Assembly: GCA_025200525.1 (NCBI GenBank)
Contig: CM045770.1
Coordinates: 88,498,084-88,562,083 of the forward strand
Length of the DNA stretch: 64,000 bases
From: Camellia lanceoleosa
Taxonomy: Eukaryota; Streptophyta; Magnoliopsida; Ericales; Theaceae
Direction: 5' to 3'
Shown here: in pieces, positions 1-11,049 of the stretch
Position numbering within the stretch: position 1 is the first letter of the stretch
Layout: every line of letters begins with the position of its first letter
Made by a program: the position numbers and the translations under genes
The notes under the pieces: generated by a model
What the model was told of the DNA's origin: nothing
Databases searched by the model: none
What the model saw: only the letters and a program-made list of their open reading frames with translations

Positions 1-907
1 ATTAGTGACTGGGACCCTTGCTTTACAAGATAATTTTGGATCGAGCTATTCAAGATGCTAGGGTCAGACTTATACTTCTCTACAAGCTTTCACCTGCAAA
101 CTGATGGCCAAACTAAATGGGTGAATGCTTTGTTGGAACTCTACTTAAGGCACTTGGTCAGTGCCAACCAGTGAGATTGGGCTAAGATGCTAGATGTAAC
201 CCAATTCTCTTACAACTTGCAACGAAGTGAGTCCACCAATCACAGCCCATTCGAGCTAGCTATTGGGCAACAGCCACTAACGCCACACACGGTGATGTCT
301 GGCTATACAGGAAGGAGTCCTGCAGTATTCAAGTTTGCTAAAGGATGGCTAGAGCAAGCTGATGTGGCACAAACCTACTTAGACAAGGCGTCTAAGAAAA
401 TGAAGAAGTGGGCTGATAAAAAGAGACGAGCGGTGGAATTCCAAGTGGAGGACTTGGTACTTGTCAAGCTACTACCACAACAATTCAAGTCCCTAAGAAA
501 GGTGCACAAAGGGCTAATAAGGAAGTATGAGGGCCTTTTCCCTATTACAAAAAAAAGTAGGCAAAGTTTCTTACCAAGTTCAGTTACCCCCAAAACTCGA
601 GATCCATCTCGTCTTCCATGTAAGCTACTTAAAGCCCTATCATGCTAACACAGAGGATCTAAGCAGCAGAAAGTCATCAAGGGCACCAACGACGGTCGTA
701 GCCTCATATGACAAAGAAGCTAAATACATGATGGCTGACCGAGTCATTAGAAGATGTAGAGTACCTCATTCCACTGAGTACTTAGTTAAATGGAAGGGAC
801 TACCTGAAAGCGAGGCTAGCTGGGAACCAGCCGATGTTTTATGGCAATTCAAGGAGCAAATACAAAAGTTTCGCAAGGAGGATGCGACGAGGACGTCGCT
901 AGCATAA
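1..907 (+). pseudogene. Ty3/Gypsy chromovirus pol 3' end: integrase C-terminus plus chromodomain
   Basis: This is the tail of a retrotransposon polyprotein that enters the window from the left. The first 180 bases encode integrase core remnants (an ISDRDP-like motif, then FHLQTDGQT), broken by stops near 28 and 171. From 187 the frame is open through the integrase C-terminal segment (NHSPFELAIGQQP, then a basic region and a GLFPI-like motif). At about 548-556 a run of A causes a frameshift. The reading continues in another frame with VSYQVQLPP, HVSYLKPYH and a chromodomain near 745-870 (RVIRRCRVPHSTEYLVKWKG, then SWEPADVLW). In chromoviruses the integrase joins cDNA to the host chromosome and the chromodomain steers target choice. 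The order and chromodomain type fit the Tekay/Reina-like group, but the exact clade is inferred. At least two stops and one frameshift make it inactive. Confidence 0.88.
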
Positions 908-918
908 GTGGGGAGAAA

Positions 919-1424
919 TTTCACATCCTTACAAAATTCTCCAAAATATCTAGAGAGGAACATGTAAGGAAGTGAGGTTAATGGAAGAATCTAGAACTCC
1001 CTAGCAAACTCTAACACATATGAAGACTATGGAGAATTCTAGAAGGACCTAGGGGATTCAAGAACCTATACACTTGTACATATAATTAGATATTTGTATA
1101 GATAATTCTAGAAGGCATTTTAGAACATTCTTGTAGCTTATAAAGAAGGCTTCCATGGAAAGCTTCTAGATGATGTTTTCTTAAGAATTCTAGAATGCTC
1201 CTAGGGAGATTATAAATAGAAAAGGAGCTCATTTGCTCCAATCCATCCAAGAGTTGTAAAGCTTTCTCCCAAGTGAATACAAGGCATTCTCTCAAACTTT
1301 CTTGTGTTCTTCTAACTTCTCTTTCCTATAAATTTGTGAGTTAGGTTGACTTAGCATCATCAAGTAAGACTTGAGATTGTCTAAGTGCCGCATGGATAGG
1401 TTGGAAACAACCAAGGCCGTAACA
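919..1424 (+). repeat. Probable 3' LTR of the chromovirus
   Basis: The chromodomain ORF stops at 907. A purine-rich tract (AAGTGGGGAGAAA) follows at 906-918, as expected for a polypurine tract directly before a 3' LTR. The LTR probably starts at about 919 with a mutated TG and ends at GTAACA (1419-1424). It contains a TATAAATA box at 1211-1218. The other LTR is outside the window, so both boundaries are inferred from structure. The predicted right end lies only a few bases before the start of the L1-a insertion. Confidence 0.6.
1211..1218 (+). promoter_or_regulatory. TATA box in chromovirus LTR
   Basis: TATAAATA lies in the second half of the putative LTR, about 210 bp before its end. This is where the U3/R border of a short Gypsy LTR would be. 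It is assigned by sequence and position only. Confidence 0.5.
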
Positions 1425-1431
1425 GCTTGCC

Positions 1432-1843
1432 TCAGGTGAATTTTCTGTCAACTCTGTATACCAATGGACTAAATTGTGTAATGGAACTATTAAGGAGGAA
1501 TATAGATCAATTTGGAGAAATTTAACCCCTCATAAGGTTCAATTCATTGAATGGCTAGCATGGAAGGGTCGGTTAAAAACCACAGTTTTTCTTCATAATA
1601 TAGGTGTGGTGCAGCCAAATGTTTGTACACTTTGTGTATTTTTTAAGATTCATGAAGAAATCGTCTCGCATGTAATGTTTTATTGTCCATTAATTTGGAA
1701 TGTGTGGTGGGGACTACAATGGGTTGTTCCAAATTCAATTAACAATCTACTACAGTGATGGGGTGGTATCAAATTTAAGAAAGTAGAAGATAAGGTTTGG
1801 AAGGCCATTTCATGTGCTGTCATGGTTTATTTGGAAATCAAGA
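1432..1843 (+). pseudogene. L1-a ORF2 C-terminal fragment (zf-RVT region)
   Basis: The reading opens with SGEFSVNSVYQW and continues with PHKVQFIEWLAWKGRLKT, then CTLC, an HEE-like segment and SHVMFYCPLIWNVWW. This is the zinc-binding domain at the C-terminus of plant L1 reverse transcriptase proteins (zf-RVT). A stop at 1756-1758 and a small frameshift precede the last conserved W-x-I-W-K-S-R-N stretch, where the RTE element was inserted. Compared with L1-b in this window, everything upstream (endonuclease and reverse transcriptase) is missing. That is usual for LINE copies whose reverse transcription stopped early. It is not functional. Confidence 0.85.
1829..1843. repeat. Left target-site duplication of the RTE LINE
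   Basis: TATTTGGAAATCAAG at 1829-1843 matches TATTTGGAAATAAAG at 29453-29467 in 14 of 15 bases. The two copies flank the RTE element exactly where the ORF2 of L1-a breaks off and resumes. This is what target-primed LINE integration leaves. Confidence 0.75.
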
Positions 1844-2062
1844 AACCAAACCAAAGCCTTAAGTCTCATCAAATGGGGTTGGTTGCATGAATCCTTTTTC
1901 TTCACTCGACTTATCCAAGGCCATTTCGTTAGTTAAATTAAGAATATTCATAACTGGTCTAATCAATTTAGATCTATCCCTTCCCCTAAGACTACCATCT
2001 ACCATCACTGTATTGTATCTTTTTACTACTATCTTTATTGGTCTTCGTTGTATTTGACCAAA

Positions 2063-4152
2063 CTATCTCAATTTATTCTCTCTCAACTTATCTTTTATCA
2101 GTACTACTCCTATCCATTCTCGAATATATTCATTCCTAACTCTGTCTTTTCTACTCTTGCCACACATCCACCTTAGCATCCTCATCTCAGCAACACTCAT
2201 CTTATCTACAAGTTGTTTCTTAGTTGCCCAACATTCTGTCATATACAACATTGCTGGTCTAATAACCGTTCTACCCTTTTAGTCTAATGGGTACTCATTT
2301 TTTGCACAGTACTTCAGACCCACTCCTCCACTTAAGTCACCTCGCCTTAATTATGTGAAACACATCCGCTCTAATTTTCCTAGTCATTGTGATGATTGAT
2401 CCTAACTAATAAAAATGTTCACTCTTAGGTAGTTTTTGATTCTCAATCTTCACTTCTCCTTTGCTTCCATTGTGAATGTTACTAAAATTACACTCCATAT
2501 ACTCCGTCTTAGTTTTGCTTATCCTAAATCCTTTATATTCAAGTGTTTTTTTTTTTTTTTTTCCCAAATCTTCAACTTAGTGTTAACTCTTTCTTTAGTC
2601 TCATTCACTAACATGATATCATCTGCAAAAAATATACACCATAGCACATCATCATGAATATTGCGCATCAACTCATCCATAACTAAAGTAAAAAGATAAG
2701 GACTTAAAGTTGATCCTTAGTATAACTCTACAATAATTGGAAATTCACTCATCTCTCTAGCAGATGATCTAATAGTGGTCACCCTGCATTCATACATATC
2801 CCTAATCATATCAATATAACATTTTGTCACCATTTTCTTTTCTAACATCCACTAGATAACATCTATAGGCACCCCTATCATATGTTTGCTTAAGATTGAT
2901 AAAAACCATATGAATGTCTCTTTTTTTCCCTATACTTTTCTATTACTCTCCTCAAAAGATAGATCGCTTCCATTGTTGACCTATCAGGCATAAGCCCAAA
3001 TTGATTCTCTAACACCTCTGTTATATCTCGTAATTGACATTCCATCACTCTCTCCCATACTTTCATTGTGTGACACATTAACTTGATTCCTCTATAGTTG
3101 TTGCAATTTTGGATATCTCATTTATTCTTATATACTGGCACTTAAATACTTTTCCTCCATTCCTCTAGCATTTTCCTAGTTAATAAATTCTTGTTAAATA
3201 ACCTAATCAACAAACAACCCCTTTTCTTACCCAAATATTTCCATGCTTCAACAGGTATATCATCTGCTTCTAAAGCCTTATTCAATTTCATCTTCTTACG
3301 TGCAAACTCCATTTCAAAGTCCCTAATCTTATGATAGAACCTATAGTCTTGATTTTCCTTAATACTATCTATTTCATCCCCTTTTTGACCTACCTCCATG
3401 TTCCTCATTTAACAACTTTTCAAAATAGTTCTTCAACATCTCCTTAATCTCTTTATCCTTCACCAACACCTTAGCGTCCTTACTCTTGATGCACTTAACC
3501 TAATTAAAATCTCTTGTTTTCCTCTCTCTTATCCTAGCAAGTTTGTATATCATATTCTCTCCCTCCTTACTATCTAGTCTAGTGTATAGGTCATCATAAG
3601 CTTTAAACTTAGTCTCCCTCATTACTTTTTTGACCTCCTTATTGGCCAATCTATAACGCTTAAAGTTTTCCTCAGTTCTATCATTTTGCCACTTTTTAAA
3701 AATCTCTCTTTTCGTCTTATTACCGCTTAGACCTCCTCCCTCCACTACCAAGTTTTCCTAATGTTGAGTCTCTTTCCTTTCGACTCTCTAAGAAATTCCC
3801 TTGAGATTCTCCTCATACAATTGGTCATCAAGTTTCACATAGTGTTAGCATCATCTTCTAAGTCCCAAGTACTTTCTTTATCCATTATATTCTTAAATGT
3901 GTCTAGTTTATCCCTTTTTAAGTCTCACCATCTAGTCCTGCGATGCCTACTACTTTTCAAACTTGGTATTACCCTTTAAAGCATAAATCTAGGATCAAAA
4001 TTCTATGTTGAGACTTGAAGTTCTCTCCAGGAATTACATTATAGTCGCTACATTTTAGACGATCCACTTTTCTAACTAGAAAGTAATCTATTTGGCTTCT
4101 AATTGACCCATTCTTGAAGGTTATCAAATACTCATTTCTCTTCTTACACGTA
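2063..4152 (-). pseudogene. RTE LINE ORF: endonuclease C-terminus and reverse transcriptase
   Basis: Read right to left, this holds the end of the endonuclease (SQIDYFLVRKVDRLKC, then NVIPGE and QHRILILD, about 3975-4110). A basic linker follows (EEVRETKFKAYDDLYTRLD-like, 3500-3751), then reverse transcriptase motifs. These include KMKLNKALEADDIPVEAWK (about 3230-3300), LFNKNLLTRKMLEEWRKS, NQFGLMPDRSTMEAIYLLRR (about 2935-3000), an FADD catalytic box near 2620-2640 and LYMTECWATKKQ with MRMLRWMCGKSRKDR (2120-2250). The order and motifs are those of the plant RTE clade. The catalytic FADD is still readable, but the frame is broken at least five times. Confidence 0.85.
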
Positions 4153-4411
4153 GGCGGTGTTTGGCAAGATGTGGGTTTGGGATTTTTTTTTATTTTTTCC
4201 ACTAAAAAACAAAGTTTTTGCAAAACCAAAAAAAAACCAATTCAAACAAAATATCACATCTAACCCCATAATCATTTCACTTTTTCTCTCACAAATATCA
4301 CATCCAATCACAAAAAAACCCAACTATCTTCCCAAACACCAAAATTTTTTTTTTTCTAATAATATCCTACAACTAAAAAAACTACATAAAAACCCACTTC
4401 CCAAGCACCCA
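4153..4411. mobile_element. Tourist-like (PIF/Harbinger-type) MITE inside the RTE
   Basis: This ~259-bp AT-rich block interrupts the RTE endonuclease. It starts GGCGGTGTTTGGCAAG with a following TGTGGGTTT. It ends with AACCCACTTCCCAAGCACCC, whose complement reads GGGTGCTTGGGAAGTGGGTT. The ends are therefore an imperfect inverted repeat of about 25 bp containing GTTTGGNAAG, similar to the ends of the MITE at 56070-56310. It has no coding capacity. The duplicated target bases are not clear, so the family name rests on end similarity. Confidence 0.6.
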
Positions 4412-4666
4412 TATAGTATTGGCCACCACTAGGTCAAAAGCCAATGCAAAATCTAAAATACTCTCTCCAGCCTCATTTCTATCACAAAACTATACCCACT
4501 ATGTACCCTCTTATAACCTAGTTTATCTACTCCTACATGGCCATTGAAATCACCACCTATAACTAGGTTCTCTCTTATGGATATCTCATGTAATACCTCA
4601 TTCATTTGGTCTCAAAAAACTCTGTTAATCTGATCATCTAATCCTACTTGGGGGTTCATATGCGCT
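4412..4666 (-). pseudogene. RTE LINE endonuclease, central part
   Basis: Read right to left from the L1-b joint, the complement encodes an SAYEPQVGLDDQINRVF-like stretch and then the endonuclease core NLVIGGDFNGHVGVDKLG. GDFNGHVG is a catalytic motif of the exonuclease-endonuclease-phosphatase fold. A stop lies at about 4618. The segment directly continues the N-terminal endonuclease part at 28976-29411, showing that the two were one gene before L1-b entered. Confidence 0.8.
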
Positions 4667-4683
4667 AATAACGTTCACTATAT
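4667..4683. repeat. Left target-site duplication of L1-b
   Basis: AATAACGTTCACTATAT occurs at 4667-4683 and again at 28976-28992, 17 of 17 bases identical. The copies flank L1-b, and the RTE endonuclease reading continues across them. The first A residues of the right copy could also be part of the A-rich tail. Confidence 0.9.
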
Positions 4684-4846
4684 AATGATCTGGCTTGTGG
4701 TTTTTAGTGGCTTTGCCTTATTACGACGTATGAATTTATAGTAAAAGGGTTTCCACAACCAACAAACCAGGGCGATCAGGGAGAGGGACGAAGGCGATCA
4801 GCAGCGGTGATCTGTCATAATCTTTAAGGAAGAGAACATTGATGCT

Positions 4847-6795
4847 ATGAGGGGACAAACAAGTATGAATGGGACTGGAGGTTGGAAACCGGTGGTTCAA
4901 AAGCATGGTGGTCAAGCAGCGGGGGCTTTAAGGGGAACACTATTTACTCGGTGTTTGTGGACAACTTACCAACATCGATGGGGGCGAAAGGGCTTTTTCA
5001 ACTATTCTCAAATTTTGGTATGGTGCTGGATGCGTACATTCCGAACAAGAGGATAAGATCTACAGGATCTAGATTCAGATTTATTAAGTATGGTTGCTCG
5101 GTAGCAGCGGATATGGCTCTACAGAAAGCTAATGGACTTTGGTGTGATAACAAAGCACTGAAGGTTCAAATGGCTATGTTCAGCAAGGTAAATGCAAAGA
5201 ACCAAAGTATCCGACACCCAATAAAGCAGTGGAAGGAAAAGGGGGGACATCACACTGTCAGGGCTTCATTTCAAGGGAGAAAGTCCTATGCCGATGTGGT
5301 TAGAGACAGGGGCCCTTAACCCAATTCAGTCCGTACCATTAAGGTACAGAAAGCGGCAAATGGCTGGCTGCAAGAAAGTGCAGTGGTAAGACTGAAACCA
5401 CATCTCTTGGTGGCAGAACTTCAAGACAAACTTCAAAGAAGAGGCTATGGGGACATCAAAGTTAGAGTAGGTGGTGGAAAACAGCTACTTCTTTCATTTC
5501 CATCAGTGAGTGCTATGCGTGAGCAATTATCGCTAATGAAGGACTGGCTCACCGACTGGTGTGATTCGATTGAGAACTGGGATGAAAGCATGGCTTTTGA
5601 CCAGGTGAGGCAGGTGTGGTTAAGCTGCTATGGTGTACTGCTGATCTTGTGGAACAACAGTACATTTTGTGCAATCGGTAGAGAGTAGGGAGAGGTGCTT
5701 GAAATGGATGCAGACACTTTGAATATGGAGTCTCTCTACTGTGGAAAAGTCAAGATTGAGACAATATGCATGGATTCCATTAACCATCTTCTCAATTTAG
5801 ATTGCAAGGGCGTAATATATCCAATCAGGATCTCAGAGGAACAAATCATAGTCCCAACAATAGTGAAAGAGAAATGTATATGTCAATCTTTTCTGAGGAA
5901 TAATGAAACCAGCTACAGCTCCGAGGATGATGTTGAGACTATTGCAGATAGAGGCAGTAGACAAGGGGAAGAAGATGATGAGGCAGAAATCCAGGTCGGT
6001 GCTAAGGTGGATACAGGGGATGAGATGGTTGCAGGGGATAAGGTAATGGATCATGACCACACTACTACCATGGAGGGGGAATCAAGTTTTAGGAAGGTTT
6101 CGGTGGTGGAGGAGATAGACTTGACGATGGGCGTGTCAGAGGCTGGAGTCGTACGTGAGGAGTGCTCTGTAGGGAGGCTCGGCAAAGGAGTGTCAGAGGA
6201 GGGGGGCGCAAGAGCTGATGAGGAAGTGGTTACTCCTAGTTTTATTAGAAGTATAAGTGGGTCTGCTGGGCAGAAACAAGGCATTATCTTGGACGTGGAC
6301 TTAAATAGGGCCCAAGAGGACTCAAGTGGGGATTGGTTGGCCCAGAGGGATGTGTTAACAGGTCTTAGAGCTGAGACCAGCACTCAACCTATATGTGCAA
6401 TGGTTAATGGGGTGAGGCAGCCCAGTAATGCATACAGCAGTTTGGGCCCAATCCTTATCAGTAAGAAGAGCTTGCAGGCGAAAGGTGAGGAAAATAGTTG
6501 TCACAAACGATGGAAAAAAGGAAAACATGAAATGAGAAAGAAATTTATGAAGCAAACACTCAATCTGAGGAAAGGGGCAGTGTTCAGGTCTACCGTAGCT
6601 TCCATTTCCCTCTCAATGACGAGTAAAACTAGTAGAGGAGGTATTAGGTTATCAGAGGCAGCAGCATCCATCCAAATTGGTAAAGTGCTGGGGCTAGATT
6701 GTGATGGCAATGAAGAAGAGGTGATTAGTAAGTTAGAAGAACTGGAAGCCACAGATAAGGGGAAAGAGGTGCGAAGGAGTGGGGATATCCATTGA
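4847..6795 (+). pseudogene. L1-b ORF1: RRM-type nucleic-acid-binding protein
   Basis: ORF1 proteins of plant L1 elements coat the LINE RNA. The likely start is ATG 4847, followed by a frameshift before about 4935. From there one frame carries an RRM at about 4940-5170, with YSVFVDNLP as RNP2 and SRFRFIKYG as RNP1. In-frame stops follow at 5317-5319 (TAA) and 5686-5688 (TAG, where related sequences would have tryptophan). The middle (5383-5760) resembles the DUF4283-like region, with LPLWN-type and LEMDADTLN motifs. The acidic rest (5900-6795) ends with AASIQIGKVLGLDCDGNEEE, a common C-terminal pattern of these proteins. It ends 40 bp before ORF2. Confidence 0.8.
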
Positions 6796-6835
6796 GTTAT
6801 AAGCTCAGGGGGTCTTTAGTGAAAAAGCTGTTATT

Positions 6836-8158
6836 ATGAAGCTACTATCTTGGAATGTTAGAGGTCTTGGCAGACCAGGGAAAATGAGGAAAATTAAACA
6901 AATTTTGGCAACAAGAAAAATCAGTTTTGTGATGATTCAAGAAACAAAGAGATCTTCAATTACACCTGAATTCGTAAAGTCTCTTTGGTATGATGATAAT
7001 TTTGGGTATATGGAAGTGGACGCCGAAGGTAGAGCTGGAGGACTACTATATATATGGAGTACTAAGGTGTTTCAACTAGAGGCTTGCTGCGGCCACCGTA
7101 AATTTATCCTTCTGTCTGGTACACTCTTCCTCTCTTTTCATTGTGTGATTGTTAATGTTTATGGCCCATCCGAAGTGGTTAAAATGAACGAATTATAGGT
7201 CTTTTTTACTCAATTGAAGAGTATGTTCTTGGGGCCCTGGTGCATGGGGGGGATTTTAATGAAATAAGGAATATTGCTGAACGCATTGGGTGCTCAAGAA
7301 GAGACCGAGGCATGAGAGATCTTAATGCCATGGTAGAACAAATGGAGTTGATTGATTTACCCATGCTTGAGAGGAAATTTACCTGGTGTAACTCACAAGT
7401 TAGAGAGAAATGGAGTAGAACAAACAGATTTTTGCTTAATCATGAATGGGTACAAAACTTCAACTTTAAATTATGGGGTCTTCCTAGATTGCTTTCTGAT
7501 CATTGCCCTATCCTTTTGATAGAGGATGAAAGAGATTGGGGTCCCCGTCCTTTTAGGTTTCTGAACGCTTGGACTCTTCATCCTAAGTTTGCAAGTTTAG
7601 TGGGCAAATTTTGGTCTGAATTTTAGGTTGAAGGTTAGGCTGGATATAGATGCTTCATGAAATTGAAAGCCTTAAAACACAAATTAAAAGTGTGGAATAT
7701 TGAAGAGTTTGGTATGCTTGAATCTAAGCTTAAGGCTGCAGAAGAGGAAGCTCATGCCTTAGAGTTAATTGCCGAAGAAAGAATCCTTCTGGGGACTGAA
7801 CAAGCTAGATGGAAGGAAACTATGAGTGAAATTTGGAGGTTAAACAAAATGGTGGAATGGACTTGGTTACAAAAGTCCAGAATTAATTGGGCAGCAAAAT
7901 GTGATAGGAACACAAGGTATTTCCACATTATGGCTTCTAATAGAAATAGCAGAAATTCTTTGTGTTCAGTTTTGGTGAATGGCTCATTGGTGGAAGAACC
8001 TTTAGAGTTTCGGATGGAGGTGAAGGCACACTTCATGAATCATTTCTCTGAATCTTGGGCTAATAGACCATCACTGTCTGGCCAATTCAAAAATATTGGA
8101 GGTCGTCAAGCAGTGGAGATGTTAGAAGCAGATTTTACTGAAGAGGAAGTCAGATATG
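6836..8158 (+). pseudogene. L1-b ORF2 part 1: endonuclease and start of the RT region
   Basis: It opens with MKLLSWNVRGLGRPGK and FVMIQETKRS, the N-terminal catalytic motifs of the L1 apurinic-type endonuclease that nicks the target. A stop and frameshift at about 7198-7240 precede GGDFNEIRN and RRDRGMRDLN (7246-7330), then KFTWCNSQ and LPRLLSDHCPILL. A stop at 7624-7626 and a short shift lead into the linker with AKCDRNTRYFHIMASNR. The reading ends in FTEEEVRY at 8157, where the giant-LTR element was inserted. The next residues of the same frame (IKNSDDNKAPGPDGF) are at 25331. The start is the ATG directly before the first conserved motif. Confidence 0.88.
8154..8158. repeat. Left target-site duplication of the giant-LTR element
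   Basis: ATATG at 8154-8158 pairs with ACATG at 25326-25330, 4 of 5 bases. Removing everything from 8159 to 25330 restores an uninterrupted reading frame across the joint (VRYVIKNSDDNK), so the boundaries are exact to the base. Confidence 0.88.
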
Positions 8159-9344
8159 TGTAGACACCCCATTTTTGACTGACCTTAAGACTCAGACATC
8201 ACCGATTGAGCGCTTGGTGATGTTGCATATCGTGCTCGTTCAGGAGTCTCAGAGTCTCGGCCGCGAGCCCTTCCTCCGGACTTCCGAACCCTTTTCTGTA
8301 CTTTGTCTCAGTTCGCGAACCAGACTCGGTTTTCTCTGTTTTTGTTCCTGAGGGAAGGGAGAGGTCCCGTAGACCATCTCTCAGTGGCCGTGGGCTACAT
8401 TTCGTGGCCGTAGGCCATTTTGCCCATTTCGGAGCCCGGTTCCCGGTTTTCGGAGCCGTCAGGCCATGTGCCTCGGTTCGGGACCGCCTGACCACCTCCG
8501 TTTGCTCTGATTTTTGGCGTGCATTTCATTTACTCCCTTTTGAGGGACACTGGGGTCTGAGAGATCCACTTCGTGGTCGAACACCACTCTCGGTGCTTAA
8601 CAGCCTGTTTTCGGGGCCCCGAACTGCGTGTTTTGGCCCCCGAACCTTCATTTTGCATCGGTTTGCGCTCATTTTTGGCAGGGACCTCTGTTTCATCACC
8701 AAGAAGGTCGTAGAAGTGTGGGATGCCAGAGATCGTTTTGACAACCAACTTTTTGTTTGGTCAAAAGTGGTTCAGCATGAATCCGGGAAGGAGAAAAGTC
8801 TGCGCGGCTTCACCGAAACGGGCGTAACTCTTTGCACAAGAGGAATTAAAGTATGAGACCACCATCGTTGGAAATCTTACTCCCGGGGCTTCATTTTTCA
8901 CTCAATAATCTCCTAAATTCAATTCCGGACGGAGGAGATATGGTTGATTGAAGTAAGGCATCACTCCAGTTGAACCGAAATCTGCGCGGCTTCACGGAAA
9001 CTGGCATAACTTTTTCCACAGGAGAAATTTTGATGCAAGGTTTGTGCCATTGGAAAGCTCACTTCCGGGGATTCAATTTGGACACTTGAATGGCCACATT
9101 TGGACTTCCCTAGCACCCACCGGCCAGTTTTCTTCCCGATAGCTCCTGAAAAGTAGCTGGCCGGGCAGAAAATCTAGCTGGCCGGCCACCCCTTTTGTGA
9201 AATGACCTTTTTGCCCCTTTAAGCTGGCCGGCCATTTTCCTCTCCCTCGGTATTCCAAATTGTGCCGGTTGCCATTGGAGCATCCTGCCTACACGTGTAT
9301 GGAGCATTAGAGAGGTCCCTTAGATATTTTTCATGCCTTTCCGC

Positions 9345-9350
9345 TACAAA
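9345..9350 (+). promoter_or_regulatory. Degenerate TATA box in 5' LTR
   Basis: The sequence is TACAAA, where the other LTR has TATAAA at 21848-21853, in the same context of an inverted CTCTCC/GGAGAG pair. The upstream LTR is the one that would drive full-length transcription, so this T-to-C change probably weakens it. Confidence 0.6.
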
Positions 9351-10728
9351 GGAGAGGCTTGGCTTCTTGGCTCAAGGTTAGACATTTGTTAGACACATTT
9401 GAGAGAGAGCTATACCTTCCACCTCCCATTTCTCTCCATTTCCAAGCTCCAAAGTCATTTTTCTTCAAGTTTGGTGCCATTTCTTCATCACTATCAAGCA
9501 TCCCCATCACCACTCCATTTCCAGCAGCAAGGAGAGGTTCTCAGAGGCTTAGAAGAAACATTCCTCAAGCCAAGAGGTAGAAAAGAAAAGGTCTACAAGG
9601 GTAAGTCTCCATTTCCCTCTTTTGTAGCATTTTCTTGCTTCATTTCTTAAGCCTATTTTCTCACTATTTTAGGCTCCGACCCTAACTGAAAGGGTCACTC
9701 TTTTGAGCTTATCTTCATGTTTGTTTAAGGGCTCAACCCTGTTTGAGCCCTCCATTTGACACTTGCTTCAATATCATCTTATATGCCATTTTTTTGCATG
9801 AAATTTCTATCCTATGAGTGATCTGTTTTCGAGCATAATGTAAAATGTAAGTGGGACTATTTTGAGCCGTTCTTCAACATTGAAGAAGGGCTTAATCCTG
9901 TTTGGGTCCTCTATCTTGCACTTACTTCATAATCTCTCATATTTACCGTAAATTTGCATGATTTGTTTGGCCTATATGTAAATTGTTTTGGAGTTTGTTA
10001 TGAACTGTGAGTAAGCTTATTTTGTGTCCCTCTACAATATTTTAGAAGGGATCAATCTTGTTTGGGGTCTCCATGTAGTACCTACCATTCTACCCCTCTT
10101 TGGCCCTCATTTTACATGCTCTTTTACGCTTATCTAGCCTCTGTTTTCGGCCATCATCAGAACTGGAATGAGTCATATTTTGACCCTCTGGACATATTTC
10201 ATTAAGGGTCTTTTCTTGTTGGATGAATTTTTGGCCTACTTCATGTTATATCCTCTTGTGGCCTCAATCTTGCATGGCATTTTTAGCATATTTTCATACT
10301 GATTTGGGGGATTTCATCTACTGTAAATGTGCATATTTTTAGTCCCTATTTAGTGTTTTAGAAGGGTATTTTTCCATTTGGGCATTGCATATATCACTTA
10401 CTTCAATACCCCTCTTGGGGAGCCATTTTTGCATTCTTGCTTAATCCTATGTGTGCTTGCTGTTTAGCCCTTCTTATGACTGAAAAAAGCTTTTCTTGGG
10501 GCTGCCTTGCTACTGTATTTTCATTCCATGTCTATATTGTGCATGTTTGGTATAGCTATAGGCCATTTCGGGTGCCTAAATTCATGTTTCGGGGCCATTT
10601 CATGCATCGGGTGTACTTTCGCCTCATTACGGGGTTGTTTTCCCCCACATTTCAGTGCCAAAATTCCATTAGCATGTTTGCATATCATATTTCCATGCCA
10701 TTACATTGCGTATGCCATCTCCTCGGTT

Positions 10729-11049
10729 TGCGTGCCCGTGTGCACGCATTTCGAGGCATCTCATTTTTCATCTCTCGGCCTCTTATGTGAGTGTGGCTGA
10801 GGCTCTCTCATGTTAGTATAAGTCCATTTTTCATCCTGTATGCCATTTTTAGCATCATCGCATCCCGTATGCCATTGCCTCGGTTTGCGTGCCCGTGTGC
10901 ACGCATTTCGAGGCACTTCACTTTTATCCGACGGCCTCTTATGTGAGTATAGCTGAGGTCCACTCATGTTAGTGTAAGTCCAATTGCATTGCGTATGCCA
11001 TTTTATGCCTTAGGATCACTTCCTCGGTTTGCGTGCCCGTGTGCACGCA
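10729..11049 (+). repeat. Three stem-loop repeats in 5' LTR
   Basis: The 20-mer TGCGTGCCCGTGTGCACGCA occurs at 10729-10748, 10886-10905 and 11030-11049. It forms a perfect 7-bp stem (TGCGTGC with GCACGCA) and a 6-base loop. Each is preceded by CTCGGTT or similar and followed by TT(T/C)CGAGGCA or a variant, giving units of about 150 bp. The right LTR has the same three (from 23233, about 23389 and about 23534) with single-base changes. Confidence 0.75.

Noticed and set aside
8404..8856. 150-residue open frame, with a 148-residue counterpart at 20914-21360
   Set aside because: The frame occurs in both giant LTRs simply because they are copies. It has no known domain, lies upstream of the TATA box and shows indels between copies.
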